Assembly: GCF_039535235.1 (NCBI RefSeq)
Contig: NZ_BAAAWU010000001.1
Span: forward strand, 3,162,001-3,226,000
Source of the DNA: Streptomyces roseoviridis
GTDB taxonomy: Bacteria > Actinomycetota > Actinomycetes > Streptomycetales > Streptomycetaceae
Direction: 5' to 3'
Length of the DNA stretch: 64,000 nucleotides
The position numbers were made by a program, and so were the translations under genes. Below are positions 8,316-17,797 of the stretch, piece after piece; the stretch's first letter is position 1, and every line of letters starts with the position of its first letter. Below the pieces are notes generated by a model. The model was not told the origin of the DNA. It worked only from the letters and a program-made list of their open reading frames with translations, and made no database searches.

Positions 8316-9530
8316 TCAGTTCGCGTCCAGCAGCTTCAGCTCGGGGTGGGCGGTGCCGCCCTCGATCGCGATCGAGGAGATGTGCGAGGCGACGCGCTCG
8401 TCGACCGGGTCGTTCGCCGGGTCGTCGTGCACGACCAGGTGCTCGTACGTCGTGGAGCGCTGGGCCGGGACGCGGCCGGCCTTGCGGATCAGGTCGATGA
8501 TCTCCAGCCGGTTCGAGCGGTGCTTGGCGCCCGCCGAGGAGACCACGTTCTCCTCCAGCATGATCGAGCCCAGGTCGTCCGCGCCGTAGTGCAGCGACAG
8601 CTGGCCGACCTCCTTGCCGGTGGTGAGCCAGGAGCCCTGGATGTGGGCCACGTTGTCGAGGAACAGCCGCGCGATGGCGATCATGCGCAGGTACTCGAAG
8701 AGGGTCGCCTGCGTGCGGCCCTTCAGGTGGTTGTTCTCCGGCTGGTACGTGTACGGGATGAAGGCCCGGAAGCCGCCGGTCCGGTCCTGCACGTCCCGGA
8801 TCATCCGCAGGTGCTCGATGCGCTCGGCGTTGGTCTCGCCGGTGCCCATCAGCATCGTGGAAGTGGACTCCACGCCCAGCCGGTGGGCGATCTCCATGAT
8901 CTCCAGCCAGCGCTCGCCGCTCTCCTTCAGCGGGGCGATGGCCTTGCGCGGCCGCGCCGGGAGCAGCTCGGCGCCGGCACCGGCGAAGGAGTCCAGACCG
9001 GCCTCGTGGATGCGGGTGATGGCCTCCTCGACGGAGACGCCGGAGATGCGGGCCATGTGCTCGACCTCGGACGCGCCGAGGGAGTGGATGACCAGCTGCG
9101 GGAATTCCTTCTTGATGGCGGCGAAGTGCTTCTCGTAGTACTCGACGCCGAAGTCGGGGTGGTGGCCGCCCTGGAACATGATCTGGGTGCCGCCGAGCTC
9201 CACGGTCTCCGCGCAGCGGCGCAGGATGTCGTCGAGGTCGCGGGTCCAGCCGTTCTTGGTGTCCTTCGGGGGCGCGTAGAAGGCGCAGAACTTGCACGCC
9301 GTCACACAGACGTTCGTGTAGTTGATGTTGCGCTCGATGATGTAGGTGGCGATGTGCTCGGTCCCCGCGTACCGGCGGCGGCGCACGGCGTCCGCGGCGG
9401 AGCCCAGGGCGTGCAGCGGCGCCCGGCGGTACAGGTCGAGCGCCTCCTCGGGAGTGATGCGGCCACCCGCGGCGGCGCGGTCGAGAACGGCTGCGACATC
9501 AGGAGACGTGAGTTCGGCCTTCTCGGTCAC
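8316..9530 (-). CDS. mqnC: Cyclic dehypoxanthinyl futalosine synthase
   Basis: A 404-residue radical SAM enzyme that cyclises dehypoxanthinyl futalosine in the futalosine route to menaquinone. The CxxxCxxC iron-sulfur motif appears as CVTACKFCAF near residue 80. Family segments GGHHPDFGVEYYEKH, SFAGAGAELLPARPRKAI and TSTMLMGTGET are also intact. The start is GTG at 9530 (V-T-E-K-A-E-L). A short gap separates it from the TTG-started amidohydrolase-like gene. With MqnA nearby it shows that this organism uses the futalosine route; the mqnB, mqnD and mqnE genes are not in the window. Confidence 0.96.
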   Translation of the reverse strand: MTEKAELTSPDVAAVLDRAAAGGRITPEEALDLYRRAPLHALGSAADAVRRRRYAGTEHIATYIIERNINYTNVCVTACKFCAFYAPPKDTKNGWTRDLDDILRRCAETVELGGTQIMFQGGHHPDFGVEYYEKHFAAIKKEFPQLVIHSLGASEVEHMARISGVSVEEAITRIHEAGLDSFAGAGAELLPARPRKAIAPLKESGERWLEIMEIAHRLGVESTSTMLMGTGETNAERIEHLRMIRDVQDRTGGFRAFIPYTYQPENNHLKGRTQATLFEYLRMIAIARLFLDNVAHIQGSWLTTGKEVGQLSLHYGADDLGSIMLEENVVSSAGAKHRSNRLEIIDLIRKAGRVPAQRSTTYEHLVVHDDPANDPVDERVASHISSIAIEGGTAHPELKLLDAN

Positions 9531-9755
9531 CGGGTGTGTCCCTTTCGGAGGGGTGTGTACGCGTTCCGGCGCGTACGGAGCGGACCGAGCCAGCCTACGC
9601 CAGGGCCCCCGCGCGGATTCGTCCCGGTCCCGAGCCAACCGATCGCGTGCGGGAACCCTCTCCTTCTCCGGAATCCGCCCTATCACCCGAATCGCACCGG
9701 CACCACACCGCACCGCCCGCATCTCACCAGCACCGCACCGCACCGGAGACCCTCC

Positions 9756-10807
9756 ATGACACGTCGACGCCCGATCCGCGCCCTCGCGGCAGCCCTCGCC
9801 CTCGGCACCACGCTCGCCGTGGCGACCGGCTGCTCGGACGAGGGCGAGACGGTCTCCTTCGACACGCCGAGGAGCGACCGCCCCACGAACCAGCGGGCCG
9901 TCCAGCAGCACAAGGACACGAAGGCGAAGCCCGGCACCCCGGTGCCCGAGACGGTCCTGCCCACCGGCCCCAAGGCGGAGTTCACCACGGCCAACACCGT
10001 CGAGGACGGCACGAAGATCGGCGTCACCGAGCTCCGCGGCGAGAAGTCCGGGTTCACGGGCAAGGTGTGGGTGTGGGCCCCGAAACAGTATTTCGATCCG
10101 AAGTACGCCGACAGCGGCTTCCCCGTCCTCATCGCGCTGCCCGGAGGACTCGGCTATCCCACGAATTACTGGATGGGCACCGACCTGAAACTGCAGTCGA
10201 GCATCGCCCGGTGGTCCGAGGAGGGAAAGAGCCTTCCGTTCATCGTCGTGATGCCTGTTCTCAACCCGAACGACAAGGCGTACTACGACGGCAGTGATAT
10301 CCCCGGGCAGCCGAGAATGGGCACCTGGCTGACCGAGGACGTGCCCGATTTCGTCCGGGCCAATTTCCGCACGTTCAGGTCCCGGGACGGCTGGGCCTTC
10401 ATGGGCTCGTCGTCGGGCGGCTTCGTCGGCCTGAAGTCGGTGCTCCAGAAACCCGACAGGTTCAAGGCCGTCATCGCCTCCGGGCCGGACCTCGTGCCGG
10501 ACTCGCCGCTGTGGAAGGGGCACGAGAAGGAGCGGCAGGCGAACAGCCCGGAGCGGCTCGCCAAGGCACTCGGTACGAAGCCGGACACCCGGGCGAACCA
10601 GGTCTACCTGGCGTTCCAGATGGGCACGAAGGAGACCTGGATGGCCCCGCGCCTGAACGCCTTCATCAGGACCTACACCAAGGGCCCGGTGAAGTCGCGG
10701 CTGCAGATCATCCCCAACGGGGGGCACAACGCCACCAGCTACGTACGGGGGATGGACATGGGCTCGATCGCCTGGATCAGCAAGCACCTCCAGGCGCCGA
10801 TCCCCTC

Positions 10808-10814
<7 letters not shown>
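9756..10814 (+). CDS. Esterase-family lipoprotein, alpha/beta hydrolase
   Basis: A 352-residue secreted lipoprotein with lipobox AVATGCSD, so the mature Cys is near residue 26. A disordered linker is followed by an esterase-D / antigen-85-like alpha/beta hydrolase domain. The nucleophile is probably Ser in MGSSSGGFVGLK (G-x-S-x-G), and the catalytic His probably lies in IIPNGGHNATSY. Homologues include trehalose mycolyltransferase-like folds and siderophore esterases; the substrate is unknown. GGAG lies 8 nt before the ATG. The 5' flank (about 9680-9745) has CACCGCACC-like repeats. It is convergent with mqnA over a shared terminator. Confidence 0.82.
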
Positions 10815-11714
<900 letters not shown>

Positions 11715-11827
11715 CTAGTCCCGTCTCGAACGGTGGACATCGCCGGGGCGCGTGTCAGCGCGTTCGGGCGGATCAAACATCCGAGTGACGTGATCTTTAC
11801 CTCTACCGCTTCGCGCACACTGCGTGC

Positions 11828-11964
11828 TACGCTCAACGCAAGTTGCAGTTTGGTTTCCCTTGCAGTACAGAGCCTGCGGAGCATGTGACCCGCAGGCTTT
11901 TGTAGTTTTCAGACTTGTTTGCAGGTTCTGGAGCAGGGCGACCCTTTGGCCCATAGGAGGGCTC
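11828..11964 (+). promoter_or_regulatory. Cold-shock gene 5' leader with internal terminator-like hairpin
   Basis: The leader of the cold-shock gene contains a strong hairpin: GCCTGCGG (11872-11879) pairs perfectly with CCGCAGGC (11890-11897) and is followed at once by TTTTG. This resembles an intrinsic terminator lying 68 nt before the ATG, on the coding strand. A TACGCT at 11828-11833 could be a -10 element, but I see no convincing -35. AGGAGG lies just upstream of the start codon. Attenuation or temperature-dependent refolding is inferred. Confidence 0.5.
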
Positions 11965-12168
11965 ATGGCTACCGGAACCGTGAAGTGGTTCAACGCTGAA
12001 AAGGGCTTCGGCTTCATTGCCCAGGAAGGCGGCGGCCCGGATGTCTTCGTCCACTACTCCGCGATCAACGCGTCTGGTTTCCGCTCCCTCGAGGAGAACC
12101 AGCAGGTGACCTTCGACGTCACCCAGGGCCCGAAGGGTCCGCAGGCGGAGAACGTCACCCCGGCCTAA
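11965..12168 (+). CDS. Cold-shock domain protein
   Basis: A 67-residue CspA-type single-stranded nucleic-acid-binding protein. The RNP1 motif is GFGFIAQ (K-G-F-G-F-I) and RNP2 is DVFVHYSAI, after the standard N-terminus [16 protein letters not shown]. It acts as an RNA chaperone in the cytoplasm. The length is typical. The start is fixed by AGGAGG and family length. The upstream leader has a terminator-like hairpin, and an intrinsic terminator follows. Confidence 0.97.
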   Translation: MATGTVKWFNAEKGFGFIAQEGGGPDVFVHYSAINASGFRSLEENQQVTFDVTQGPKGPQAENVTPA

Positions 12169-12211
12169 GGCCACCGGGTCGACTTATCGCGATCTTCGAG
12201 AGCAGTACCCA

Positions 12212-12254
12212 AGGAGCCCCGCTCCGTGCACGTCAGCGCACGAGCGGGGCTCCT
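12212..12254 (+). terminator. Terminator after the cold-shock gene
   Basis: Perfect 13-bp arms AGGAGCCCCGCTC (12212-12224) and GAGCGGGGCTCCT (12242-12254) form a strong hairpin between the cold-shock and DUF1992 genes. A short direct repeat of CCTGCCGTTCCTGC follows at about 12252-12285. Confidence 0.75.
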
Positions 12255-12307
12255 GCCGTTCCTGCGGGTTCCTGCCGTTCCTGCCGCCGGATTCGTAGTC
12301 TGGGCGT

Positions 12308-12718
12308 ATGACCGAACGGAAACCGCCCGGAGTCAGTTTCGAGTCGTTCGTCGACAAGCAGATCCGCGAGGCGGCCGAGCGCGGTGATTTCGCCGCTCTG
12401 TCCGGCTTCGGCAAGCCGCTCCCGGACGAGGCCGCGCCCTACGACGAGCTGTGGTGGGTCAAGCAGAAGCTGCACCGCGAGGGCGCCTCGGTGCTGCCGC
12501 CGTCCCTGGCCCTGCGCAAGGCCGCCGAGGACGCGGCGGAGGCGGCCCGCACGGCCGTCTCCGAGTCCCAGGTCCGCCGGATCCTCGGCGAGATCAACAC
12601 CCGCATCGCCGAGGCCCTGGCCCGCCCGCCGGCCGGCCCGCCGCTGAACCTGACACTCTTCGACGTCGAGGCGGCGGTGGCGGAGTGGCGCGAGACGAGA
12701 GACCGCGCCGGCTCTTGA
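12308..12718 (+). CDS. DUF1992 (DnaJ-homologue subfamily C28 domain) protein
   Basis: A 136-residue cytoplasmic protein of the DUF1992 family, named for the conserved domain of eukaryotic DNAJC28. Recognisable segments are SFVDKQIREAAERGDF, the GFGKPLP motif, and DELWWVKQKL. The family function is unknown. It is a stand-alone gene after the cold-shock terminator, of normal length, with no linked chaperone gene. Confidence 0.88.
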   Translation: MTERKPPGVSFESFVDKQIREAAERGDFAALSGFGKPLPDEAAPYDELWWVKQKLHREGASVLPPSLALRKAAEDAAEAARTAVSESQVRRILGEINTRIAEALARPPAGPPLNLTLFDVEAAVAEWRETRDRAGS

Positions 12719-12824
12719 ACGCGTTCGGCCAGGATCCCGCGCATCCAGGGGGGTGATCGGGGGGCTCGGGACGCGGGGGCGCCCCCGGGCGGGATCTCCT
12801 CCCGCGCTCAGGAGGGGATTCCCC

Positions 12825-13049
12825 GTGCTTCGCACGGCTCGCCGCCGCGCCGTCCCGCGCCCCGCGCTTCCGCGCACCGCGCTCGCCACCGCCGTCGTCC
12901 TGGCCGCCACCAGCGGTCTGACCGGCACCCCGACCCTTCCCGCCGCCGCCGAGGACCCGGCGCCCGCGCCCGCGCCGGCGGCGGACGAGGTCGTGATCCA
13001 CTCCGGGAACGTGCACCTGATCGCCGACGTGGAGGGCTGGTTCCTGTAA
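12825..13049 (+). CDS. Small secreted protein ending in HLIADVEGWFL
   Basis: A 74-residue protein: an Arg-rich N-terminus and hydrophobic core (signal peptide, cut likely after AAA near residue 42), an Ala/Pro linker, then GNVHLIADVEGWFL at the extreme C-terminus. The ending resembles the VNVIADVxGYF strand seen in much larger actinobacterial exported proteins. This could be a remnant of such a protein or a real mini-protein. The start is GTG at 12825, with a near-perfect AGGAGG at 12810-12815 and 9-nt spacing. That argues for translation. The function is unknown. Confidence 0.55.
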   Translation: MLRTARRRAVPRPALPRTALATAVVLAATSGLTGTPTLPAAAEDPAPAPAPAADEVVIHSGNVHLIADVEGWFL

Positions 13050-13181
13050 GGCGGCGGCGCGGAGGAGTACGTGCAGGGGGAACCCAAATCCCGGCGCGGG
13101 GCGTCCACTTGACGCGTACTCATCTACGCTGTGCGCGTTCGACCGACCACGGACCAGGGACGACCAGGGGGAACCACCGGC

Positions 13182-15290
13182 ATGAGCGGCGGGGACGGCA
13201 AAGGGAAGAAGAGGGACGGCGGGGGCAGCGGGATGGAACCGCTCAAGCCCGGCGACCCGCGCTCGATCGGCCCGTACCGGCTGCTCGGGCGGCTCGGGTC
13301 CGGCGGGATGGGGCGGGTGTTCCTGGCCCGCTCCGAGGGCGGGCGCACGGTGGCCGTGAAGGTCGTGCACGAGGAGCACGCGCAGGACCCGCAGTTCCGG
13401 GCCCGGTTCCGCCGGGAGGTCGACTCCGTGCGGAAGGTCGGCGAGCACTACACCGCCCCCGTCCTGGACGCCGACCCCGAGGCGGACCGGCCCTGGGTCG
13501 CCACCGGTTTCGTGCCCGGGCCGTCCCTCGAGCAGGTCGTACGGGAACGGGGCCCGCTGCCCGCCGACTCCATCCTCGCCCTCGCCCTCGGCCTGCTGCG
13601 CGCCCTCCAGGGCATCCACGGCGCCGGGATCCTGCACCGGGACCTCAAGCCGTCCAACGTGATGCTCACCGTCGAGGGCCCCCGGGTGATCGACTTCGGC
13701 ATCGCGCGGGCCCTGGAGCCCTCGGTCGAATCCCTGCTCACCAGCACCGGCATGGTCGTCGGCTCGCCCGGCTTCATGGCCCCCGAGCAGGTCCGCGGCG
13801 ACACCCTTGGACCGGCCGCCGACGTCTTCGCGCTCGGCTGTGTCCTGATGTACGCGGCGACCGGCCGGCTGCCCTTCGGCCACGGCGCCAGCAACCAGCA
13901 CGCGATCATGTTCCAGATCGTCGAGGCCGAGCCCGACCTCGACCGGATCGAGTCCGAGGAGCTGCGCGGATTCGTCGCCCGCTGCCTCGTCAAGGACCCC
14001 GAGCAGCGGCCCCCCATCGCGGCCCTGCTCGCCGATCCCGCCCTGCCCGGCGAGGAGACCGGCCGCGCCGCGGCCGCCGGGGCCTGGCTGCCGCCCGACC
14101 TGGTGGCCCGGCTCGCCCGGCAGGCGGCCCGGCTGCTCGACGTGGAAGCGCTGTCCGAGGAGCTGGAGCGGGGCGCCGCCGAGAAGGTGACGGAGCGGAC
14201 CGACCAGGACGAACGCTCCGACGGGGCCGCCCGGGCCGGCAAGGGGGCCAAGGCGGCTCCCGGGGCCGTTGCCGGAGCCGGTTCCGGGGCCGGCGACCCG
14301 TCCGGAGCCGCTTCCGGTGCCGCCGACCCGTCCGGCACCGGTGACGGCACCGGTGACGGCACCGGAACCGTCGGGCCGCTGTCCAAGGGCCCCGAAGAGG
14401 GCGGGCCCGCGGGCCGGGCCCCGCGCGCCACACCCGTCACGGCCGGCGCCCGGCGTGAGCCGCGCCGCGCCTCCCGCGTCTGGGCGGTCGTGGCCGCCGT
14501 CTTCGTCGTCCTCGGCGTCAGCGGCACCGTCGTCAAGCTCATCGACGACGGCGCCCACGAGCGCGGCGTCCAGGGCTCCCCCGGCGCCTCCGGGACCGCC
14601 GCGCCGCCCACCACCGGCACCGGCCCCTCGTCCGCTCCCCCGCCCGGCACGCCCACCACGGCCCCCGGCCAGACCCCGACGACGGCCGCGCCGCCGCCCG
14701 GCAGCCCGGGCGGCGCCGTCGGCGGCGCCTCGGGCGGCTCCGGGGGCGGCCTGCCCGCCAGCGGCGGCGGTACGGCCTCGGGCGGGGGCTCCGCGTCCGG
14801 CGGGTCGGTGTCGGGCGGCTCCCCGGGCGGGTCGGTGTCCGGCGGGTCGGTGTCCGGCTCCTCGTCCGGCGGCTCCTCGTCCGGCGGCACCGCCGCCCGG
14901 CCGCCCGCCACCACGGCCCCGAAACCGCCCGCGACCAGCGACAACCGGGTCCCGTCGGCCTTCGTCGGCACCTGGAAGTACACCGCCGACTACAACATCA
15001 GCCAGCCCGAGACGGTCTACATCTACCGGGTGGCCCCCGGCCAGATCGCCACCCGCATGATCACCAACATCAACGGGGCGCACTGCGAGTACGTGGCCAA
15101 GCTGGTCTCGATCACCGACGGCGGCAAGCGCATCAACCTGGGCACCACCACCGTCGACCAGGCCAAGTCCGGCGGGTACCCCTACTGCACCAACGGCGAC
15201 ACGTCCGCCTTCAAGCTCGCCGTGCCGAGCGGCATCCTCCGCGATGTGGGCCCCTCCCACGGCGAGGGCTACCACTACCACCGGGCCTGA
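13182..15290 (+). CDS. Transmembrane Ser/Thr protein kinase (PknB-like)
   Basis: A 702-residue receptor-type kinase. The kinase domain spans about residues 32-290: glycine loop GSGGMGRVF, catalytic Lys60, Glu79, HRDLKPSN (Asp154) and DFG (171-173), so it should be active. A juxtamembrane Gly/Thr-rich region precedes a single transmembrane helix at about 432-455. Then come an extracellular Pro/Thr/Gly/Ser-rich linker and a C-terminal domain of about 110 residues with two Cys (HCEYV, PYCTNG). That domain may sense a ligand. I chose the ATG at 13182, with GGGGGA upstream. It is followed by a DinB-family gene 50 bp on. Confidence 0.93.
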   Translation: MSGGDGKGKKRDGGGSGMEPLKPGDPRSIGPYRLLGRLGSGGMGRVFLARSEGGRTVAVKVVHEEHAQDPQFRARFRREVDSVRKVGEHYTAPVLDADPEADRPWVATGFVPGPSLEQVVRERGPLPADSILALALGLLRALQGIHGAGILHRDLKPSNVMLTVEGPRVIDFGIARALEPSVESLLTSTGMVVGSPGFMAPEQVRGDTLGPAADVFALGCVLMYAATGRLPFGHGASNQHAIMFQIVEAEPDLDRIESEELRGFVARCLVKDPEQRPPIAALLADPALPGEETGRAAAAGAWLPPDLVARLARQAARLLDVEALSEELERGAAEKVTERTDQDERSDGAARAGKGAKAAPGAVAGAGSGAGDPSGAASGAADPSGTGDGTGDGTGTVGPLSKGPEEGGPAGRAPRATPVTAGARREPRRASRVWAVVAAVFVVLGVSGTVVKLIDDGAHERGVQGSPGASGTAAPPTTGTGPSSAPPPGTPTTAPGQTPTTAAPPPGSPGGAVGGASGGSGGGLPASGGGTASGGGSASGGSVSGGSPGGSVSGGSVSGSSSGGSSSGGTAARPPATTAPKPPATSDNRVPSAFVGTWKYTADYNISQPETVYIYRVAPGQIATRMITNINGAHCEYVAKLVSITDGGKRINLGTTTVDQAKSGGYPYCTNGDTSAFKLAVPSGILRDVGPSHGEGYHYHRA

Positions 15291-15340
15291 TGGAGGCAGG
15301 GAACGGGCGGGCCGCCCGCGCGCGTCGTACGGTGGGCCCC

Positions 15341-15847
15341 ATGAAGAGCGCCGAGCTTCTCCTTGACGCCTTCGGCCGGGTCCAGGAGGCCGTGCACGAG
15401 GCCGTCGAGGGCCTGACGGAGGACGACCTGGCCGTACGGATCGACCCCGAGGCCAACTCGATCGCGTGGCTCGTCTGGCACCTCACCCGGATCCAGGACG
15501 ACCACGTCGCCGACGCGTTCGGTACCGAACAGGTGTGGACGGCCGACGGCTGGTCCGGCCGTTTCGGCCTGCCCTTCCCCGACGACGCCACCGGCTTCGG
15601 CCACGGCAGCGAGGAGGTCGGCGCCGTCCGCGCACCCGCCGACCTGCTCCTCGGCTACTACGACGCCGTCCACGCCCGCACCCTCGACCACGTCGGCTCC
15701 CTCGGCGACGACGACCTGGACCGGGTCGTCGACACCCGCTGGACCCCGCACGTCACCCTGGGCGTCCGGCTGATCAGCGTGATCGCCGAGGACAACCAGC
15801 ACGCGGGGCAGGCGGCGTACGTACGCGGGGTCGTGGAGCGCCGCTGA
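15341..15847 (+). CDS. DinB-family / mycothiol transferase-like protein
   Basis: A 168-residue four-helix DinB/MST-superfamily protein. It has the metal-binding pattern expected for this fold: His in WLVWHLTRIQDDH and His in EDNQHAGQAAYVRG. Actinobacterial members use mycothiol as thiol donor or isomerise metabolites; which applies here cannot be told. The start is ATG at 15341 (MKSAELLLDAF). It lies 50 bp after the kinase gene and ends before a strong terminator. Confidence 0.85.
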   Translation: MKSAELLLDAFGRVQEAVHEAVEGLTEDDLAVRIDPEANSIAWLVWHLTRIQDDHVADAFGTEQVWTADGWSGRFGLPFPDDATGFGHGSEEVGAVRAPADLLLGYYDAVHARTLDHVGSLGDDDLDRVVDTRWTPHVTLGVRLISVIAEDNQHAGQAAYVRGVVERR

Positions 15848-15854
15848 GGGGTGC

Positions 15855-15884
15855 GCCCTGTCCGGGGGGGCCTCCGGACAGGGC
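15855..15884 (+). terminator. Terminator after DinB-family gene
   Basis: Perfect 11-bp arms GCCCTGTCCGG (15855-15865) and CCGGACAGGGC (15874-15884) begin 8 nt after the stop codon. Confidence 0.7.
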
Positions 15885-16051
15885 GGCCCACGCCTCCGGA
15901 CGGCGCTGTTGGGGTCCGCGCGGGGGGCGGTTCCCGCCTGGGAGCAGGACGGTTCACGTCTCCGCGCGGGACGGCCCACGCCTGCGGACGGGACTGGTGG
16001 GCCCCCGCGGCGGGTCGCCTCGCGTCTTGGGCGGCCTTTGGGCGGTCTCGT

Positions 16052-16930
16052 TCACGCCTCCGCGTGCTCCGGTGCCGTGCGCTGCCGGGCGAGGTTCCGC
16101 TCCAGGAGCCGGGTCGAGGCCGCGACGCCGACCCCGCTCCCGGGATCGACGGCCGGCAGCCGGCCGTCCGTCCGCCGCAGCTCGGCCAGCGCCGCGTCCA
16201 TCGCCTCGTGCGCGGCGAAGAGGCACGGCGTGCTGTAGATCGCCACGTCGACACCCAGGTCCGTCAGCTCGGACAAGGACAGGCGGGGCGACTTGCCGCC
16301 CGCGATCTGGTTGAAGAGCAGCGGCTTGCCGCCCACGACCTTCCGGATCCGCCGGATCCACTCCACGCTCCGCACGCCGTCCACGAGCACGGCGTCGGCG
16401 TCGGTGGCCGCCAGGCACTCCGCCCGCCGCAGGATCTCGTCCTCCTCGGTCGCGTCCGTACGGGCCACCACCACCAGGTCCCGCCGCGTCCGCAGCACCG
16501 TCTCCAGCTTGGCCAGGTACTCGTCCAGCGGCAGCACCTGCTTCCCGTCCGCGTGTCCACACCGCCGGGGCCGCCTCTGGTCCTCCAGGATCACCCCGGA
16601 GGCACCGGCGCGCTCAAGGCTGTCCACGACGTGGCAGGCCACCTCGGTGTCGACGTACCCGTCGTCGATGTCGACGAGCAGATCGTGCCGGGGGAACGCC
16701 CCGCGCAGCCGCTGCACGAACGCCAGCATGTCCGGCCACGCGATGAAGCCGATGTCCGGCAGCCCGTAGTACGAGGCCGCGAAACCGAACCCGGACACGA
16801 ACATCCCGTCGTAGTGACCGGCGGCGACCGACGCCGAGTACATGTCGTACACCCCGACGAGGGGCGTCGTGCCGGGTGCGGCGATCCGGGCGCGCAGGGC
16901 GGTGCCGTAGGGGGTGGGGGTGGTGCTCAC
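16052..16930 (-). CDS. Isocitrate lyase / PEP mutase superfamily enzyme
   Basis: A 292-residue TIM-barrel enzyme of the methylisocitrate lyase / PEP mutase superfamily. The barrel start VGVYDMYSASVAAGH, metal-binding LLVDIDDGYVD, and loop EDQRRPRRCGH (the C-G-H catalytic loop of C-C bond lyases) are present. It may act as a methylisocitrate lyase-like or oxaloacetate hydrolase/decarboxylase-like enzyme; no prp genes are adjacent. I chose GTG at 16930 (V-S-T-T-P) because AGGAG lies 7 nt upstream. ATGs at 16945 and 16948 overlap that site. The next 335 bp (16949-17283) hold no gene I can support. Confidence 0.85.
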   Translation of the reverse strand: MSTTPTPYGTALRARIAAPGTTPLVGVYDMYSASVAAGHYDGMFVSGFGFAASYYGLPDIGFIAWPDMLAFVQRLRGAFPRHDLLVDIDDGYVDTEVACHVVDSLERAGASGVILEDQRRPRRCGHADGKQVLPLDEYLAKLETVLRTRRDLVVVARTDATEEDEILRRAECLAATDADAVLVDGVRSVEWIRRIRKVVGGKPLLFNQIAGGKSPRLSLSELTDLGVDVAIYSTPCLFAAHEAMDAALAELRRTDGRLPAVDPGSGVGVAASTRLLERNLARQRTAPEHAEA

Positions 16931-17283
16931 TGCCTGACTCCTCATCATTCCGCAGCGCACGACGCGCTGCCGAGGACGATGGTTGGGGGCGGACAGCGAC
17001 GACGGCCGCGTTACGGGCCCGCCCTCACCCGCCAGGCGGACCGCTTTCACCTGCAGAAACGTCACGGGACATCGCGTCGCATCCGGCGAGCCGGTGCGCG
17101 CACCGCTTCGGGTCCGCCGGACCACCGCTCACGCGGCCCCTCCCCGCCCTCTTCCGGCACCCGCCGCGTGCCAGGACGGCCGCCTTCTCGGCCACGGCTA
17201 CAGGGTCGGCGGGGCCGTGGACCTCCTCGAACGACCCGATCGGCTCCGCCGGATCGTCCCGTTCGCCGGCCGTACCCCTCGGG

Positions 17284-17706
17284 TCACGAAGCCGCCACCG
17301 CCGCCCAGACCGTCTTGCCCACGGACCGGCCCTTCACGCCCCAGGCAGTGGCGAGCGCGGCGACGAGCAGGAGGCCGTAGCCGTGCTCGTCCGGATACGG
17401 GTTCGGCTCCGGCTCGCGCTCGGCGCGGGTGTCGGAGACCTCGACCCGGACGTGGTCCTCGGCGAGCAGCAGCCGCACCTCGAAGTCCCGGCCGGGCACG
17501 CGACCGTGCGTGACGGCGTTGCCGGCCAGCTCCGCCACCACCAGCTCGGCGGCGTCCGTGTCCGTCAGCCCCCAGTCCCTCATCTGCTGCACGGCGAGCA
17601 GGCGCGCGAGCCGAGCGCCCCGGCGCGTGGAAGAGAGCCGTTGCGCGAACACGCCCTTGAACTGGTCGCCGGACTCACTGGTTGGGGTGGTCATTTCCGT
17701 CTTCAT
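17284..17706 (-). CDS. HATPase-domain ATP-binding regulator (RsbW/SpoIIAB-like)
   Basis: A 140-residue GHKL-fold protein. The N-box is VVAELAGNAVTHG, a degenerate G1-like segment is VRVEVSDTR, and HGYGLLLVAALATAWG carries the G2 glycine region. Streptomyces has dozens of such stand-alone anti-sigma-like ATPases, often beside XRE/DUF397 pairs, exactly as here. The target is unknown. It is divergent from the XRE gene. Start options are ATG 17706 (used) or ATG 17694; neither has a strong ribosome site. Confidence 0.82.
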   Translation of the reverse strand: MKTEMTTPTSESGDQFKGVFAQRLSSTRRGARLARLLAVQQMRDWGLTDTDAAELVVAELAGNAVTHGRVPGRDFEVRLLLAEDHVRVEVSDTRAEREPEPNPYPDEHGYGLLLVAALATAWGVKGRSVGKTVWAAVAAS

Positions 17707-17797
17707 GCCCCCGAGACTGGAGCGCCGCCCGTACTCTGACCAGGGGCGACACCACGACGCTGAGTAGCGGTACGAGCACGCCAAGAGGGCGGTACGG

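Noticed and set aside
13109..13130. TTGACG and TACGCT as a promoter for the kinase gene
   Set aside because: Spacing is 10 bp, too short for a normal -35/-10 pair.
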